Shown in pieces: positions 17,633 through 27,874 of a DNA stretch of 64,000 bases (position 1 is the first letter of the stretch; the number at the start of each line of letters is the position of its first letter). A program made the position numbers and the translations under genes. The DNA comes from Rubrivivax gelatinosus (GTDB lineage: Bacteria > Pseudomonadota > Gammaproteobacteria > Burkholderiales > Burkholderiaceae_C): NCBI RefSeq assembly GCF_016583785.1, contig NZ_NRRU01000009.1:1-64000 (forward strand), written 5' to 3'. The notes beneath the pieces are model-generated. The model was not told the DNA's origin. It saw only the letters and a list, made by a program, of their open reading frames with translations, and ran no database searches.

Positions 17633-18586
17633 ATGAAGCCGACATCGATCAGCGCCGAAGCGCTGTTCGAGGCCCATCGCAGCGCCCTGCGCTGGGAGTG
17701 GATCGCCGGCCACGCCCACCCCGAGCGCCGCTTCGACGACAGCGCGGTGCGCGACGCACGCTCCGCCGCCGACCTCGTCGGCTACCTGAACTACATCCAC
17801 CCCTACCGGGTGCAGATCGTCGGCCGGCGCGAGATCGCCTACCTCGCTGCGAGCGCGCCCGAGGACCAGGAACGGCGCATCGCGCGCATCGTCACGCTCG
17901 AGCCGCCGGTGCTGATCGTCGCCGACGAACAGGTGCCGCCGGACCGGCTGGTGGCGATGTGCGACCGCGCCGAGATCCCGCTGTTCGTCACGCGCGAATC
18001 TGCCGGCCACGTCATCGACGTCGTGCGCGCCTACCTCGCGCACCTGTTCGCCGAACGCACCACGCGCCACGGCGTCTTCATGGACATCCTGGGCCTGGGC
18101 GTGCTGCTGACCGGCGAGTCCGGCCTGGGCAAGAGCGAACTCGGGCTCGAGCTGATCTCGCGCGGCCACGGCCTCGTCGCCGACGACGCCGTCGACCTGT
18201 ACCGCACCTCGCAGACCGCGCTCGAGGGCCGCTGCCCCGAGCTGCTGATGAACCTGCTCGAGGTGCGCGGCATCGGCCTGCTGGACATCAAGGCGATCTT
18301 TGGCGAGACCGCGGTGCGGCGCAAGATGCGGCTGCGCCTGATCGTCCACCTGGTGCGCAAGGAGACGATGGAGCGCGAGTTCGAGCGCCTGCCTTACGAG
18401 CCGCTGTACGAGGACATCCTCGGCATCCCGGTGCGCAAGGTGGTGATCGCGGTCGACGCCGGGCGCAACCTCGCGGTGCTGGTCGAGGCCGCGGTGCGCA
18501 ACACGGTGCTGCAGTTGCGCGGCATCGACACCTACCAGGAGTTCATCGAGCGCCACCAGCGCGCGATGGAACGAGGCCAGCCCTGA
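17633..18586 (+). CDS. hprK: HPr kinase/phosphorylase
   Basis: The 317-residue enzyme phosphorylates, and can dephosphorylate, the regulatory Ser of HPr/NPr. The P-loop GESGLGKSE lies at residues 161-169. The family signature runs through [15 protein letters not shown] and [11 protein letters not shown], and the C-terminal helix ends with the EFIERHQ segment. Length matches the family. It is co-transcribed with ptsN and convergent with fur, with 12 bases between the two stops. Confidence 0.96.
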   Translation: MKPTSISAEALFEAHRSALRWEWIAGHAHPERRFDDSAVRDARSAADLVGYLNYIHPYRVQIVGRREIAYLAASAPEDQERRIARIVTLEPPVLIVADEQVPPDRLVAMCDRAEIPLFVTRESAGHVIDVVRAYLAHLFAERTTRHGVFMDILGLGVLLTGESGLGKSELGLELISRGHGLVADDAVDLYRTSQTALEGRCPELLMNLLEVRGIGLLDIKAIFGETAVRRKMRLRLIVHLVRKETMEREFERLPYEPLYEDILGIPVRKVVIAVDAGRNLAVLVEAAVRNTVLQLRGIDTYQEFIERHQRAMERGQP

Positions 18587-18598
18587 GGGCCGCGGCGC

Positions 18599-19027
18599 CT
18601 ACTTGCCGCGGCGCGGGCAGTCCGGACGGACGCAGCGTGCGTACAGCGCGAGCGCGTGGTCCTGCAGTTCGAAGCCGCGCTGCGCGGCGATGGCGCGCTG
18701 GCGAACTTCGATCTCCGGGTCGTAGAACTCCTCGACCCGGCCGCAGTCCATGCAGACGAGGTGGTCGTGGTGCTGGCCCTCGTTGAGCTCGAACACCGAC
18801 TTGCCGGACTCGAAGTTGCTGCGCGTCAGCAGCCCCGCCTGCTCGAACTGCATGAGCACGCGGTAGACAGTGGCCAGGCCGATGTCGGCACCCTCGGTCA
18901 GCAGCGCCTTGAACACGTCCTCGGCGGTCATGTGGCGCCGCTCGGCGTGCTGGAAGACTTCCAGAATCTTGATGCGCGGCAGCGTGGCCTTCAGGCCGCT
19001 GCTCTTCAGTTCGTCGGCGTTGGTCAT
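18599..19027 (-). CDS. fur: ferric uptake regulator Fur
   Basis: The 142-residue repressor has the winged-helix domain (LPRIKILEVFQ, GLATVYRVLMQFEQAGLL) and the metal-binding signature HHDHLVCMDCGRVEEF. A second CxxxxC near the C-terminus (CVRPDC) supports structural zinc. It represses iron-acquisition genes when loaded with Fe2+. It is divergent from bamE across 104 bases, an arrangement conserved in many Burkholderiales. A TAGAAT hexamer near 19068 may be part of the bamE promoter. Confidence 0.96.
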   Translation of the reverse strand: MTNADELKSSGLKATLPRIKILEVFQHAERRHMTAEDVFKALLTEGADIGLATVYRVLMQFEQAGLLTRSNFESGKSVFELNEGQHHDHLVCMDCGRVEEFYDPEIEVRQRAIAAQRGFELQDHALALYARCVRPDCPRRGK

Positions 19028-19131
19028 GACGGAAATCCTCGGGCGCCGGGGCCTGAAACACGCCGGCTAGAATGACGGCCATCATAGCCAGCCTATCGCG
19101 CCGCTTTCTGCGGCCGCGCAGGAATCCCCTC

Positions 19132-19665
19132 ATGCTTCGCATCCTGGCCCTGCTGTCCGGCTCGCTTCTGCTGGGCGCATGCACGTCGGCACCGACCGCT
19201 GCCAACAGCTTCCTCGGCTTCATCACGCCCTACCGCATCGACATCGTCCAGGGCAATGTCGTCACGCGCGAACAGCTGCAGGCACTGAAGACCGGCATGT
19301 CGCGCGAGCAGGTGCGCAACGTGCTCGGCACGCCGCTCGTCGCCGACGCCTTCCACGCCCAGCGCTGGGACTACATCTTCACGATCCGCCGCCCCGGCAC
19401 CGACCCGCAGCGCCGCAGCATCGTCGTGCGCTTCGACGCTGCCGGCGCGATGACCGGTGTCGAGGCGCCGGAAGACCTGCCGACCGAGCGCGAGTTCGTC
19501 GACTCGATCACGCGCAACAAGGACGAGAAGCCGACGGTGCCCAAGCTCGAGCTGACCGAGGCCGAGCGCATGGCGCTGCCGCGGCCGCCCAAGCGCGAGG
19601 ACACGAACGCCGAACCCGAGATCGCCGGCCCGGCGCGCGCCTACCCGCCGCTGGAGGCTTCGTGA
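19132..19665 (+). CDS. bamE: outer membrane assembly lipoprotein BamE (OmlA)
   Basis: The 177-residue lipoprotein has a lipobox (LLLGAC) with Cys at residue 17. The SmpA/OmlA domain is clear: [21 protein letters not shown], then [20 protein letters not shown] and [11 protein letters not shown]. It is part of the BAM machine that inserts beta-barrels in the outer membrane. The C-terminal tail, about 50 residues beyond the domain and rich in Pro/Glu, is longer than in E. coli and common in betaproteobacteria. Its stop overlaps the GTG start of dapB. Confidence 0.95.
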   Translation: MLRILALLSGSLLLGACTSAPTAANSFLGFITPYRIDIVQGNVVTREQLQALKTGMSREQVRNVLGTPLVADAFHAQRWDYIFTIRRPGTDPQRRSIVVRFDAAGAMTGVEAPEDLPTEREFVDSITRNKDEKPTVPKLELTEAERMALPRPPKREDTNAEPEIAGPARAYPPLEAS

Positions 19666-20465
19666 GCCCTGTCGCGATCGCGGTCGCCGGCGCGTCCGGC
19701 CGCATGGGCCGCATGCTGGTCGAGGCCGTTCTCGCCAGCGCCGACTGCCGCTTGAGCGGTGCGCTCGACCAGCCCGCCAGCCCCGCGCTCGGCCAGGACG
19801 CCGGCGCCTTCCTGGGCCGCACGACCGGCGTCGCCATCACCGCCGACCTGCAGGCCGGCCTGGCCGGCGCCGACGTGCTGATCGACTTCACCCGCCCCGA
19901 GGGCACGCTGGCGCACCTGGCGGCCTGCCGCGAGCTGGGCGTCGGCCTGGTCATCGGCACCACCGGCTTCACGCCGCAGCAGAAGGCCGAGATCGCCGCC
20001 GCCGCGCAGCAGGTGGGCATCGTCTTCGCGCCCAACATGAGCGTCGGCGTCAACGTCGTGCTCAAGCTGCTCGAGACCGCCGCCAAGTCGCTGGCCGAGG
20101 GCTACGACATCGAGATCATCGAGGCCCATCACCGCCACAAGGTCGATGCCCCCAGCGGCACGGCGCTGGCGATGGGCGAAGCCGTCGCGCGTGCGCTCGG
20201 CCAGGACCTGGCCGAACACGCCGTCTTCGCACGCGAAGGCCACACCGGCGAACGCAAGCCGGGCACGATCGGTTTCGCCACCATCCGCGGCGGCGACATC
20301 GTCGGAGACCACACCGTGCTGTTCGCCGGTACCGGCGAGCGCATCGAGATCAGCCACCGCAGCAACAGCCGCGCGAACTACGCCGCCGGCAGCCTGCGCG
20401 CCGCACGTTTCCTTGCCGCCAACGGCCCCGGGCTGTACGGCATGGACGACGTGCTCGCGCTCTAG
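19662..20465 (+). CDS. dapB: 4-hydroxy-tetrahydrodipicolinate reductase
   Basis: The 267-residue enzyme reduces 4-hydroxy-tetrahydrodipicolinate with NAD(P)H in lysine and diaminopimelate synthesis. The N-terminal Rossmann motif is [11 protein letters not shown]. The catalytic region is [18 protein letters not shown], and the C-terminal [11 protein letters not shown] and GLYGMDDVL are typical. The start is GTG, overlapping the bamE stop (GTGA), with GGAGG upstream. Length is normal. Confidence 0.97.
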   Translation: MSPVAIAVAGASGRMGRMLVEAVLASADCRLSGALDQPASPALGQDAGAFLGRTTGVAITADLQAGLAGADVLIDFTRPEGTLAHLAACRELGVGLVIGTTGFTPQQKAEIAAAAQQVGIVFAPNMSVGVNVVLKLLETAAKSLAEGYDIEIIEAHHRHKVDAPSGTALAMGEAVARALGQDLAEHAVFAREGHTGERKPGTIGFATIRGGDIVGDHTVLFAGTGERIEISHRSNSRANYAAGSLRAARFLAANGPGLYGMDDVLAL

Positions 20466-20478
20466 GCCGCACCCGGCG

Positions 20479-21129
20479 ATGCAGGGCCTCGCGCATTTCT
20501 GGACCGGCAGCGACGGCGTCGGCCGTGCCGTCGCCGCGCTGCTGCTGGCGATGTCGGTCAGCGCCTGGGTGCTGATCATCTGGAAAGGCCTGCTGCTGCG
20601 CCGCGCCGGTGCCGACATCCGGCGCGCCGTGCCGGCGTTCTGGGACGCGGCCTCGCTCGCCGAAGGCCGCACCCGGGTGCAGGCGCTGGACCGCGAAGGC
20701 GTGCTGCTGCCGCTGGTCGAAGCCGCTGCGGCGCCGGCGGCCGCCGGCACGCTCGAAGGCGCGGCGGCGCCCGAGGCGCGGCTCACGCGCCGGCTGCGCG
20801 AGGCGCTGCACCGGGGCCTGGCGCACCTGCAGTTCGGCCAGGTGATCCTGGCCTCGATCGGCAGCACCGCGCCCTTCGTCGGCCTGTTCGGCACCGTCTG
20901 GGCGATCCACCACGCGCTCACCGGCATCGGCGACGCCGGCACGCTGTCGATCGAGAAGGTCGCCGGCCCGGTCGGCGAGGCGCTGGTGATGACGGCCGCC
21001 GGCATCGCCGTCGCGGTGCCCGCGGTGCTGGCCTTCAACGCCTTCGGCAAGATCGTCGCCGCCTGCGAAGGCGAGCTCGAAGGTTTTGCCCACGACCTGC
21101 GCCGCATGGCGCTGGACGCGCAGGACTGA
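20479..21129 (+). CDS. MotA/TolQ/ExbB proton channel family protein
   Basis: The 216-residue inner-membrane protein has three hydrophobic segments: near residues 17-36 (AVAALLLAMSVSAWVLII), then ILASIGSTAPFVGLFGTVW, and ALVMTAAGIAVAVPAVLAFN. These are the ExbB/TolQ helices that form a proton channel with ExbD/TolR. The conserved GLFGTVWAI motif is intact. It precedes an ExbD-like gene by 11 bases. No tonB or tolA is adjacent, so ExbB versus TolQ cannot be decided from context; the pair is likely to energise TonB-dependent uptake. Confidence 0.92.
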   Translation: MQGLAHFWTGSDGVGRAVAALLLAMSVSAWVLIIWKGLLLRRAGADIRRAVPAFWDAASLAEGRTRVQALDREGVLLPLVEAAAAPAAAGTLEGAAAPEARLTRRLREALHRGLAHLQFGQVILASIGSTAPFVGLFGTVWAIHHALTGIGDAGTLSIEKVAGPVGEALVMTAAGIAVAVPAVLAFNAFGKIVAACEGELEGFAHDLRRMALDAQD

Positions 21130-21140
21130 GAGCCGCGGCG

Positions 21141-21563
<423 letters not shown>

Positions 21564-21581
21564 CTCCCTACAATCCGGGGG

Positions 21582-24206
21582 ATGAACGAAAAGTACGTCC
21601 CCGCCGAAGTCGAAGCCGCCGCCCAGGCGCACTGGAACGCCACCGGTGCGTTCAAGGTCGTCGAGGACCCGGACCGGCCCAAGTTCTACGCCTGCTCGAT
21701 GCTGCCCTACCCCAGCGGCAAGCTGCACATGGGGCACGTGCGCAACTACACCATCAACGACATGATGGCGCGCTACCTGCGCATGAAGGGCATGAACGTG
21801 CTGATGCCGATGGGCTGGGACGCCTTCGGCCTGCCGGCTGAGAACGCCGCCATCGACAACGGCGTCGCGCCGGCCAAGTGGACGCGCGCCAACATCGCCG
21901 ACATGAAGAGCCAGATGCAGCCGCTGGGCCTGGCCTTCGACTGGGACCGCGAGGTCGCCACCTGCGATGCCGGCTACTACAAGTGGAACCAGTGGTTCTT
22001 CCTGAAGATGCTCGAGAAGGGCATCGCCTACAAGAAGACCCAGGTCGTCAACTGGGACCCGATCGACCAGACCGTGCTCGCCAACGAACAGGTGGTCGAC
22101 GGCCGCGGCTGGCGTTCGGGCGCGATCGTCGAGAAGCGCGAGATCCCGGGTTACTACCTCGCGATCACGCAGTACGCCGACGAGCTGCTCGCCGGCGTCA
22201 ACGACAGCACCAGCGCCCACTTCCTCGAAGGCTGGCCCGAACGCGTGCGCCTGATGCAGGAGCACTGGATCGGCAAGAGCGAGGGCGTGCGCTTCGCCTT
22301 CACCCACGACATCCGCGGCGACGACGGCGAACTGATCCAGGGCGGCCGCATGTACGTCTTCACGACGCGCGCCGACACGATCAAGGGCGTCACCTTCTGC
22401 GCCGTCGCACCCGAGCACCCGCTGGCGCAGCACGCCGCCGGCAGCGACCCGGAGCTCGCCGCCTTCATCGACGAATGCAAGCGCGGCGGCACGACCGAAG
22501 CCGAACTGGCGCTGAAGGAAAAGGAAGGCCGGCCCACCGGCCTGTACGTGACGCACCCGCTGACCGGCGAGCAGGTCCCGGTCTGGGTCGGCAACTACGT
22601 GCTGATGAGCTACGGCGACGGCGCGGTGATGGGCGTGCCGGCGCACGACGAACGCGACTTCGCGTTCGCGAAGAAGTACCAGCTCGACATCGTGCAGGTG
22701 GTGCACGTCGACGGCGAGCACTACGACTACGAGCGCTGGCAGGACTGGTACGGCGACAAGACGCGCGGCGTCACGATCAACTCGGGCAATTACAGCGGCC
22801 TGGCCTATGCGGCCGCCGTCGACGCGGTGGCGCAGGCGCTGGCCGCCAAGGGCCTGGGCGAGAAGAAGACCACCTGGCGCCTGCGCGACTGGGGCATCAG
22901 CCGCCAGCGCTACTGGGGCACGCCGATCCCGATCATCCACTGCCCCGACTGCGGCGCGGTGCCGGTGCCCGAGAAGGACCTGCCGGTGCTGCTGCCCGAG
23001 GACCTGGTGCCGGACGGCAGCGGCAACCCGCTGAACAAGTGCGCCTCGTTCCTGAACGTCGCCTGCCCCTGCTGCGGCAAACCCGCGCGGCGCGAGACCG
23101 ACACGATGGACACCTTCGTCGACTCGTCCTGGTACTACATGCGCTACTGCTGCCCGGACAGCGACGACGCGATGGTCGACGCGCGCAACGAGTACTGGAT
23201 GCCGATGGACCAGTACATCGGCGGCATCGAGCACGCGGTGCTGCACCTGCTGTACGCGCGTTTCTGGACCAAGGCGATGCGCGACATCGGCCTGGTGAGC
23301 TTCGACGAGCCGTTCACCAAGCTGTTCACGCAGGGCATGCTGCTCAACGAGTCCTTCTACCGCGAGGAGGAGAGCGGCAAGAAGCGCTGGTTCTACCCGA
23401 GCGAGGTCGAGGTCCAGTTCGACGAGCGTGGCCAGCCGATGGGCGCCGTGGCCAAGGCCGACGGCCAGCCGGTGCGGCTCGGCGGCATCGAGAAGATGTC
23501 CAAGAGCAAGAACAACGTCGTCGAGCCGCGCGACATCATCGCGCGCTTCGGCGCCGACACCGCGCGCACCTTCACGATGTTCGCCGGCCCGCCGGACCAG
23601 AGCGCCGCCTGGTCGGACTCGGGCGCCGAAGGCGTGTTCCGCTTCCTGCGCCGGCTCTGGAGCTTCGGCAGCAAGAACGCCGCGCGCATCGCCGCCACCA
23701 CCACCGCGGCCCAGGGCACGAATGCGCTGCGCTACGAGGTGCACACGCTGCTGCGCCAGATCGGCGCCGACTACGACCGGCTGCAATACAACACCGTCGT
23801 CTCGGGTGCGATGAAGCTGCTCAACGCGCTGGAAGACGGCGCCGCAGCAGCCGACGACGCCACGCTGCGCGAAGGCGTCGGCATCCTGCTGCGTGCGCTC
23901 TACCCGGTGGCACCGCACATCGCGCACGCGCTCTGGGGCGAACTGGGCTACGGCGCCACGCTCGGCGAGCTGATGGCCGCACCCTGGCCCGAGGTCGACG
24001 AAGCGGCGCTCGCACGCTCGGAGATCGAACTCGTGCTGCAGATCGCCGGCAAGACGCGCGGCAGCGTGCGCGTGCCGGCCGACGCCGACCGCAAGGCGAT
24101 CGAGGCCGCCGCGCTGGCGACGCCCGAGTTCGCCAAGTTCGGCGAAGGCAAGGCGGCGAAGAAGGTCATCGTCGTGCCGGGGCGGCTGGTCAATGTCGTC
24201 GTCTGA
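21582..24206 (+). CDS. leuS: leucyl-tRNA synthetase
   Basis: The 874-residue class I enzyme charges tRNA-Leu. The HIGH-type motif is HMGH at residues 49-52 and KMSKS is at 638-642. The editing domain lies between, with [12 protein letters not shown] and [15 protein letters not shown]. The zinc-type region has [10 protein letters not shown] and [10 protein letters not shown] cysteine pairs. The C-terminal anticodon-binding region is complete. A GGGGG run precedes the ATG. The gene overlaps lptE by 14 bases. Confidence 0.98.
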   Translation: MNEKYVPAEVEAAAQAHWNATGAFKVVEDPDRPKFYACSMLPYPSGKLHMGHVRNYTINDMMARYLRMKGMNVLMPMGWDAFGLPAENAAIDNGVAPAKWTRANIADMKSQMQPLGLAFDWDREVATCDAGYYKWNQWFFLKMLEKGIAYKKTQVVNWDPIDQTVLANEQVVDGRGWRSGAIVEKREIPGYYLAITQYADELLAGVNDSTSAHFLEGWPERVRLMQEHWIGKSEGVRFAFTHDIRGDDGELIQGGRMYVFTTRADTIKGVTFCAVAPEHPLAQHAAGSDPELAAFIDECKRGGTTEAELALKEKEGRPTGLYVTHPLTGEQVPVWVGNYVLMSYGDGAVMGVPAHDERDFAFAKKYQLDIVQVVHVDGEHYDYERWQDWYGDKTRGVTINSGNYSGLAYAAAVDAVAQALAAKGLGEKKTTWRLRDWGISRQRYWGTPIPIIHCPDCGAVPVPEKDLPVLLPEDLVPDGSGNPLNKCASFLNVACPCCGKPARRETDTMDTFVDSSWYYMRYCCPDSDDAMVDARNEYWMPMDQYIGGIEHAVLHLLYARFWTKAMRDIGLVSFDEPFTKLFTQGMLLNESFYREEESGKKRWFYPSEVEVQFDERGQPMGAVAKADGQPVRLGGIEKMSKSKNNVVEPRDIIARFGADTARTFTMFAGPPDQSAAWSDSGAEGVFRFLRRLWSFGSKNAARIAATTTAAQGTNALRYEVHTLLRQIGADYDRLQYNTVVSGAMKLLNALEDGAAAADDATLREGVGILLRALYPVAPHIAHALWGELGYGATLGELMAAPWPEVDEAALARSEIELVLQIAGKTRGSVRVPADADRKAIEAAALATPEFAKFGEGKAAKKVIVVPGRLVNVVV

Positions 24207-24693
24207 CCGCCGCCGCGCGCTGCTCGCCTTCGCCGCGCTCGGCACGCTGGCGCTGGGCGGCTGCGGCTTCGAGCTGCGCCGGCCGCAGAAGCCCTCGTTC
24301 GAGCGCATCGCGCTCGTCGGCTTCAAGCCGCGTTCGCCGCTGGCGGCGGCGCTGCGGCGTGCGCTCGAACCCGACGTGCGCATCGTCGACGTGCCGGCGG
24401 CGGCCCAGGTCATCCTGCAGGTCACCGAGGACAAGCGCGAGAAGAGCGTCGTCGCCTCGACCTCGGCGGCCCAGGTGCGCGAGTTCGAGATCCGCGTGCG
24501 CCTGCACTTCAGCGCCCACACGCCCGACGGCCGCGAGCTGATCCCGCCGATCGAGCTGCTGCGCGAGGAAGACCTGAACTACAGCGAAAACGCCGCGCTC
24601 GCCAAGCAGTTCGAGGAAGCCGAGCTCTACCGCGACATGGAGAACGACATCGTGATCCAGGTGATGCGGCGGCTCGCGGCGATCCGCCCGTAA
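24193..24693 (+). CDS. lptE: LPS-assembly lipoprotein LptE
   Basis: The 166-residue lipoprotein has Cys24 in the lipobox ([13 protein letters not shown]) and the opening GCGFxLR that marks LptE. It plugs the LptD barrel and helps deliver LPS to the outer leaflet. The [23 protein letters not shown] segment is the conserved C-terminal helix region. It overlaps leuS and is two bases from holA, the usual leuS-lptE-holA order. Its partner lptD lies at 37255-39636. Confidence 0.94.
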   Translation: MSSSDRRRALLAFAALGTLALGGCGFELRRPQKPSFERIALVGFKPRSPLAAALRRALEPDVRIVDVPAAAQVILQVTEDKREKSVVASTSAAQVREFEIRVRLHFSAHTPDGRELIPPIELLREEDLNYSENAALAKQFEEAELYRDMENDIVIQVMRRLAAIRP

Positions 24694-24695
24694 CC

Positions 24696-25796
24696 ATGCA
24701 GCTTCGTGCCGAACAACTCGGGGCGCGCCTGCAGCGCGGCCTGGACACCCTCTACACCATCCACGGCGACGAGCCGCTGCTGGCGCAGGAAGCCGGCGAC
24801 GCGATCCGCGCCGCCGCGCGCGCCGCCGGTTTCGTCGAACGCCAGGTCTTCACCGTCGGCCAGCACTTCGACTGGAGCGGCCTGCTCGGCGCTTCGCAGG
24901 CGCTGTCGCTGTTCGCCGACCGGCAGCTGATCGAGGTCCGCATCCCCAACGGCAAACCCGGCAAGGAAGGATCGGACGCGCTGCAGCGCTACTGCGCCCA
25001 GCTCGGCCCCGACGTGCTGACCATCGTGCAACTGCCCAAGCTCGACTTCCAGCAGCAGAAGTCGGCCTGGTTCGCCGCGCTCGACGGCGCCGGCGTGACG
25101 CTGAAGGTCGAGCCGGTGGAACGCAAGGCGCTGCCGGCCTGGCTGGCGCAGCGCCTGTCGCGCCAGGGCCAGCGTGTGGCCAGCGGCGAGGACGGGCAGC
25201 ACACGCTCGCCTTCTTCGCCGACCGCGTCGAAGGCAACCTGCTGGCCGCGCACCAGGAGCTGCAAAAGCTCGCGCTGCTGTACCCGCAGGGCGAACTGAG
25301 TTTCGAGCAGGTCGAGGCCGCGGTGCTGGACGTCGCGCGCTACGACGTCTTCAAGCTCGGCGAAGCGGTGCTGGCGGGCCAGGTGGCGCGTGCGCTGCGC
25401 ATGCTCGACGGCCTGCGCGCCGAAGGCGAGGCCACGGTGCTGGTGCTGTGGACGCTGGCCGAGGACCTGCGGGCACTCGGCCGCGTGCGTGCCGCCGTCG
25501 ACGACGGCAAGCCGCTGCCGCTGGCGCTGCGCGAGGCGCGCGTCTGGGGCACGAAGGAAAAGCTGTTCGAACGTGTCGTGCCGGCCCTCGCCGGCCACCA
25601 GGCCCAGCACCTGGTGCAGGCGGCGAGCACGGTCGACGGCATCGTCAAGGGCCTGCGCCACCCCGACTGGCCGGCCGAGCCCTGGGACGCGCTGCGGCGC
25701 CTGGTGCTGATGATCGTCGACGCCACTGCCGCCGCCGGCACGCCGACACGCGGTACGCGGCCCTCGATGCCGCGCGCGCTGGCGCTGCATGCCTAG
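24696..25796 (+). CDS. holA: DNA polymerase III delta subunit
   Basis: The 366-residue clamp-loader subunit opens the beta sliding clamp. It begins MQLRAEQLGARLQRG, then LYTIHGDEPLLAQEA, the typical start. The central EGNLLAAHQELQKLALLYP and the DVFKLGEAVLAG segment are family hallmarks. The C-terminal helical domain is complete. The stop codon lies inside a long palindrome that probably ends the bamE-to-holA transcription unit. Confidence 0.95.
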   Translation: MQLRAEQLGARLQRGLDTLYTIHGDEPLLAQEAGDAIRAAARAAGFVERQVFTVGQHFDWSGLLGASQALSLFADRQLIEVRIPNGKPGKEGSDALQRYCAQLGPDVLTIVQLPKLDFQQQKSAWFAALDGAGVTLKVEPVERKALPAWLAQRLSRQGQRVASGEDGQHTLAFFADRVEGNLLAAHQELQKLALLYPQGELSFEQVEAAVLDVARYDVFKLGEAVLAGQVARALRMLDGLRAEGEATVLVLWTLAEDLRALGRVRAAVDDGKPLPLALREARVWGTKEKLFERVVPALAGHQAQHLVQAASTVDGIVKGLRHPDWPAEPWDALRRLVLMIVDATAAAGTPTRGTRPSMPRALALHA

Positions 25797-25832
25797 GAGA
25801 CTGGGCGGCTTGAGCCGCCCAGTCTCCTAGGC
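25791..25832 (+). terminator. 20-bp perfect hairpin at the holA stop
   Basis: Bases 25791-25810 pair perfectly with 25813-25832, leaving a two-base centre. The holA stop (25794-25796) is inside the left arm. There is no T run. The arrangement matches the hairpin at 3257-3291: a gene stop in the stem, then the composite repeat. Confidence 0.75.
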
Positions 25833-25847
25833 TGCGCCTCTGAACAC

Positions 25848-26004
25848 ACGGCTCCCCCGAGCCCCCTCCGCGAGGGTGCTCCGGCTCGTTCGACGGCTCC
25901 CTCCAGCCTCCCTCCGCGAGGGAGGCTCCAGTCAGTCTGACGACCGCGGCGGCGCGGCTCAGCCTGCGTCGCACCTGCCAGGCGCCGCCGCGCAGACTCC
26001 TGGA
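25848..26004. repeat. Intergenic composite repeat, copy B
   Basis: The stretch is the inverted counterpart of the repeat at 3037-3245. The core, about 25848-25940, shares the GAGGGAGG palindrome and the GGCTCCCCCGAGCCCCCTC block at roughly 90% identity. The remainder keeps GCAGACTCCTGG next to the end of the dehydrogenase gene, matching the AGGAGTCTGC at the other copy. In both copies the order is gene stop, hairpin, repeat. No coding potential is seen. Confidence 0.8.
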
Positions 26005-26871
26005 TCAGTAACCGCGCCCGCGATCGACGAGGTGGGCGACGGGCCGGCCGTCGCGCCAGGCGCGCAGGTTGGCCGCGGCGACGCGGCTGGCGCTGCGGGC
26101 ATCGGTGGCGGCAGCCGCGTGCGGCAGCAGCGTGACGCGCGGGTGGCGCCAGAACGCATGCCCGGCCGGCAGCGGCTCGCTGCGGAAGACGTCGAGCACC
26201 GCATGCCGCAGCCGGCCTGCATCCAGCGCTGCCAGCAGGTCGGCTTCGACGACGTGGGCGCCGCGGCCCAGATTGACGAAGGCCGCGCCCGGCGGCAGCG
26301 CGGCGAAGAAACGGGCGTCGACCAGGTCGTGTGTCGCCGCCGTCAGCGGCAGCAGGTTGATCACGATGTCGGCGCCAGCCAGCAGCGGCGCCAGCTCGCG
26401 CCCACGCTGCCAGTGTTCGACGCGGTAGCCCAGCGCCGCCAGCCGCGCGCCGACGGTGCCGCCCATCTCGCCGCGGCCCAGCACCAGCACCGCCACCTCG
26501 TCGGCGCGGCGCTGCGCCTGCTGCTGCCAGACGCCTGCGCGCTGCTGCGCGGCGTAGTCGAAGAAGCCGCGGTGCAGCGCCAGCACCGCCCAGAGCGCGG
26601 TCTCGGCCATCGCCGCGCTCATCGCCGGGTCGACCATGCGGGCGACCGGCAGCCCGGGCGGCAGCGTCGTGTCGGCCAGCAGGCGCTCGACGCCGGCCCA
26701 GAGCGACTGCACGAACACCAGCGACGGCATGTCGGCGAGCGCGCCCGGCACCGGATTGGCGACGACGGCGAATTCGGCGTCGCCGTGGTCGCACCACTGC
26801 GCCTCGGGCAGCGCGGCGGCCAGTTCACGCCGCCAGGCGGCGTCGACCTCGCCGGCCAGCCGGACCTTCAT
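26005..26871 (-). CDS. D-2-hydroxyacid dehydrogenase, glyoxylate/hydroxypyruvate reductase A type
   Basis: The 288-residue NAD(P)-dependent enzyme is of the D-isomer-specific 2-hydroxyacid dehydrogenase family. The nucleotide-binding motif is VLGRGEMGGTVGARL, followed by the substrate-side INLLPLTAATHDLV and FVNLGRGAHVVE with the catalytic Arg region. A C-terminal LPHAAAATD holds the His. The sequence lacks the long N-terminal catalytic domain of serA-type enzymes and fits GhrA-like reductases acting on glyoxylate or hydroxypyruvate; substrate is not provable here. The start ATG at 26871 overlaps the stop of the downstream-annotated cinA-type gene (ATGA). Confidence 0.88.
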   Translation of the reverse strand: MKVRLAGEVDAAWRRELAAALPEAQWCDHGDAEFAVVANPVPGALADMPSLVFVQSLWAGVERLLADTTLPPGLPVARMVDPAMSAAMAETALWAVLALHRGFFDYAAQQRAGVWQQQAQRRADEVAVLVLGRGEMGGTVGARLAALGYRVEHWQRGRELAPLLAGADIVINLLPLTAATHDLVDARFFAALPPGAAFVNLGRGAHVVEADLLAALDAGRLRHAVLDVFRSEPLPAGHAFWRHPRVTLLPHAAAATDARSASRVAAANLRAWRDGRPVAHLVDRGRGY

Positions 26872-27362
26872 GCGCCGTGGCGCGCGACGGCGAGCAGGCG
26901 CGCGAGTGCGGCGTCCACCGTGGCCTCGCGCACCGCCGTGCGGTCGCCGCCCAGGCGCAGCAGCACCGCGCCGGTGTGGCCGGGCCGGGCCCAGGCCAGC
27001 CATACGGTGCCCACCGGTTTGCCCGGCACCGCGCCGCCGGGGCCGGCGATGCCGGTGACGGCGACGGTCAGCTCGACCGGCGCACGCGCCAGCAGGCCTT
27101 CGGCCATCGCCCGCGCGACTGGCTCGCTGACGGCGCCGTGGGCGGCGATCAGCTCGGCCGGAACACCCAGCAGCGTCTGCTTGGCTTCGTTGCTGTAGCT
27201 GACGACGCCACGTTCGAACCAGTCGCTGGAGCCGGCGAGCGCGGTGCAGGCGGCGGCGACCAGGCCGCCGGTGCAGCTCTCGGCGCTGGCGATGCGCCAG
27301 CCGCGCGCGCGCAGCGCGTCGGCCAATGCCAGCACCGCCGGCTCGAAGCGCTTCAGCGCCAC
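26868..27362 (-). CDS. pncC: CinA C-terminal-type nicotinamide-nucleotide amidohydrolase
   Basis: The 164-residue protein is the stand-alone CinA C-terminal domain. The motif ASAESCTGGLVAAACTALAG, then YSNEAKQTLLGV and VAVTGIAGPGG, and KPVGTVWLA are all conserved. It deamidates nicotinamide mononucleotide to nicotinate mononucleotide in NAD recycling. The start is a GTG that overlaps the last 10 bases of pgpA; no ATG fits the family N-terminus. The operon runs thiL, pgpA, pncC, hydroxyacid dehydrogenase with overlaps throughout. Confidence 0.92.
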   Translation of the reverse strand: MALKRFEPAVLALADALRARGWRIASAESCTGGLVAAACTALAGSSDWFERGVVSYSNEAKQTLLGVPAELIAAHGAVSEPVARAMAEGLLARAPVELTVAVTGIAGPGGAVPGKPVGTVWLAWARPGHTGAVLLRLGGDRTAVREATVDAALARLLAVARHGA

Positions 27363-27874
27363 AGCGCGACCCCGAGCGCGATCACCAGCAGCGTGCAGCC
27401 GGCGGCCACCAGGTCGTCGAAGACGATGCCGAAACCCTCGCGCCAGCCGATCGCCGCGTCGGGCAGCGGCTTGAAGCGCCGGTCGGCCCAGCCCACCGGG
27501 CCCGGTTTGGCAGCGTCGAAGAAGCGGAACAGCGCGAACGCGGCGAGCTGCATCGCCCAGCCCGCCGGCATCAGCAGCCAGAGCACGATCCAGAACGCGA
27601 CCACCTCGTCCCAGACCACCGCCGACGGGTCGCCGATGCCGAGATGGCGCGCGGTGACGGCGCAGACCCAGGGCGCGATCAGCAGCCCGGCGGCGATGAC
27701 GACGGCCCAGCCCAGCGGCCCGAGCCAGCGGCTGAGCACGAGGAAGGCGACCCAGGCCCAGAGCGTGCCGAAGGTGCCCGGTGCCTTGGGCGCCAGCCCG
27801 CTGCCGAAACCGAGCGCGATCCAGTGCGCCGGGTGGCGCAGCATGAACGCGGCGCTGGCACCCGAGGCGGCCAT
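27353..27874 (-). CDS. pgpA: phosphatidylglycerophosphatase A
   Basis: The 173-residue inner-membrane enzyme removes phosphate from phosphatidylglycerophosphate to make phosphatidylglycerol. The N-terminal GFGSGLAPKAPGTFGTLWA motif is diagnostic, and VWDEVVAFWIVLWL and FRFFDAAKPGPVGWADR follow. Several membrane helices are visible. ATG at 27874 overlaps the thiL stop (ATGA). The thiL-pgpA-pncC order is common in proteobacteria. Confidence 0.96.
   Translation of the reverse strand: MAASGASAAFMLRHPAHWIALGFGSGLAPKAPGTFGTLWAWVAFLVLSRWLGPLGWAVVIAAGLLIAPWVCAVTARHLGIGDPSAVVWDEVVAFWIVLWLLMPAGWAMQLAAFALFRFFDAAKPGPVGWADRRFKPLPDAAIGWREGFGIVFDDLVAAGCTLLVIALGVALWR

Noticed and set aside
24193-24206. Frameshift or fusion between leuS and lptE
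   Set aside because: The 14-base overlap is ordinary translational coupling. Both proteins are complete, with the leuS C-terminus and the lptE lipobox intact.
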